6,592 nucleotides of DNA from an uncultured Burkholderiales bacterium. Its GTDB lineage: Bacteria > Pseudomonadota > Gammaproteobacteria > Burkholderiales > Burkholderiaceae_D. The notes beneath the pieces are model-generated. The model was not told the origin of the DNA, did not search any database, and was given only the letters and a program-made list of their open reading frames with translations. Shown piece after piece: positions 6,537-6,592 of the stretch; within the stretch, counting starts at the first letter, position 1; every line of letters begins with the position of its first letter. The translations under genes and the position numbers were made by a program. The stretch spans positions 1-6,592 of the forward strand of contig CAIVDH010000115.1 in assembly GCA_903904635.1 (NCBI GenBank). Reading direction: 5' to 3'.

Positions 6537-6592
6537 ATACAGACAACAAGCAGCGACTTTAGTAACACCGCCACAGAGATAGCAAGCACACC

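Noticed and set aside
6537..6592. Possible start of another gene or a terminator after chrA
   Set aside because: No start codon with a ribosome binding site and no GC-rich hairpin with a T run is visible in these 56 bases.

Overview
The window looks like ordinary chromosome from a Gram-negative proteobacterium, most likely a betaproteobacterium (Burkholderiales-like). This is inferred from the style of the ETF-ubiquinone oxidoreductase (a 'GPREAMEYD' lead-in before the FAD motif), the two-subunit succinyl-CoA:3-ketoacid CoA-transferase and the PAS-LuxR regulator beside it. The assignment rests on remembered family resemblance, not on a search. Coding density is high. I see no RNA genes, insertion sequences, CRISPR arrays or phage genes.

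Layout, left to right. Bases 44-1413 (minus strand) hold a two-gene operon, scoA then scoB, for the A and B subunits of a 3-oxoacid CoA-transferase. Divergent from it, across a 112-base region with an imperfect palindrome, is a plus-strand gene (1526-2092) for a small regulator with a PAS domain and a LuxR-type helix-turn-helix. A 54-base convergent gap follows. Bases 2147-3342 (minus strand) hold a short-chain dehydrogenase/reductase and a hotdog-fold acyl-CoA thioesterase whose start overlaps the dehydrogenase stop by one base. A second divergent intergenic region of about 138 bases leads to a plus-strand pair: ETF-ubiquinone oxidoreductase (3481-5163) and a full-length two-domain chromate transporter (5163-6536), again overlapping by one base (TAATG). 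The last 56 bases hold nothing I recognise.

How the genes may work together: most of the window concerns acyl-CoA metabolism. The CoA-transferase activates acetoacetate with CoA from succinyl-CoA, the dehydrogenase may act on a hydroxyacyl or ketoacyl substrate, the thioesterase releases CoA from acyl-CoA, and ETF-QO passes electrons from acyl-CoA dehydrogenases (through ETF) to ubiquinone. The PAS-LuxR protein is a plausible local regulator of the CoA-transferase operon. The chromate transporter does not fit this theme, although its overlap suggests co-expression with ETF-QO.

I found no clear new system. The points most worth checking are the palindrome lying over a candidate scoA promoter next to the PAS-LuxR gene, the uncertain start of the ETF-QO gene with a possible near-leaderless promoter, and the tight coupling of chrA to ETF-QO.
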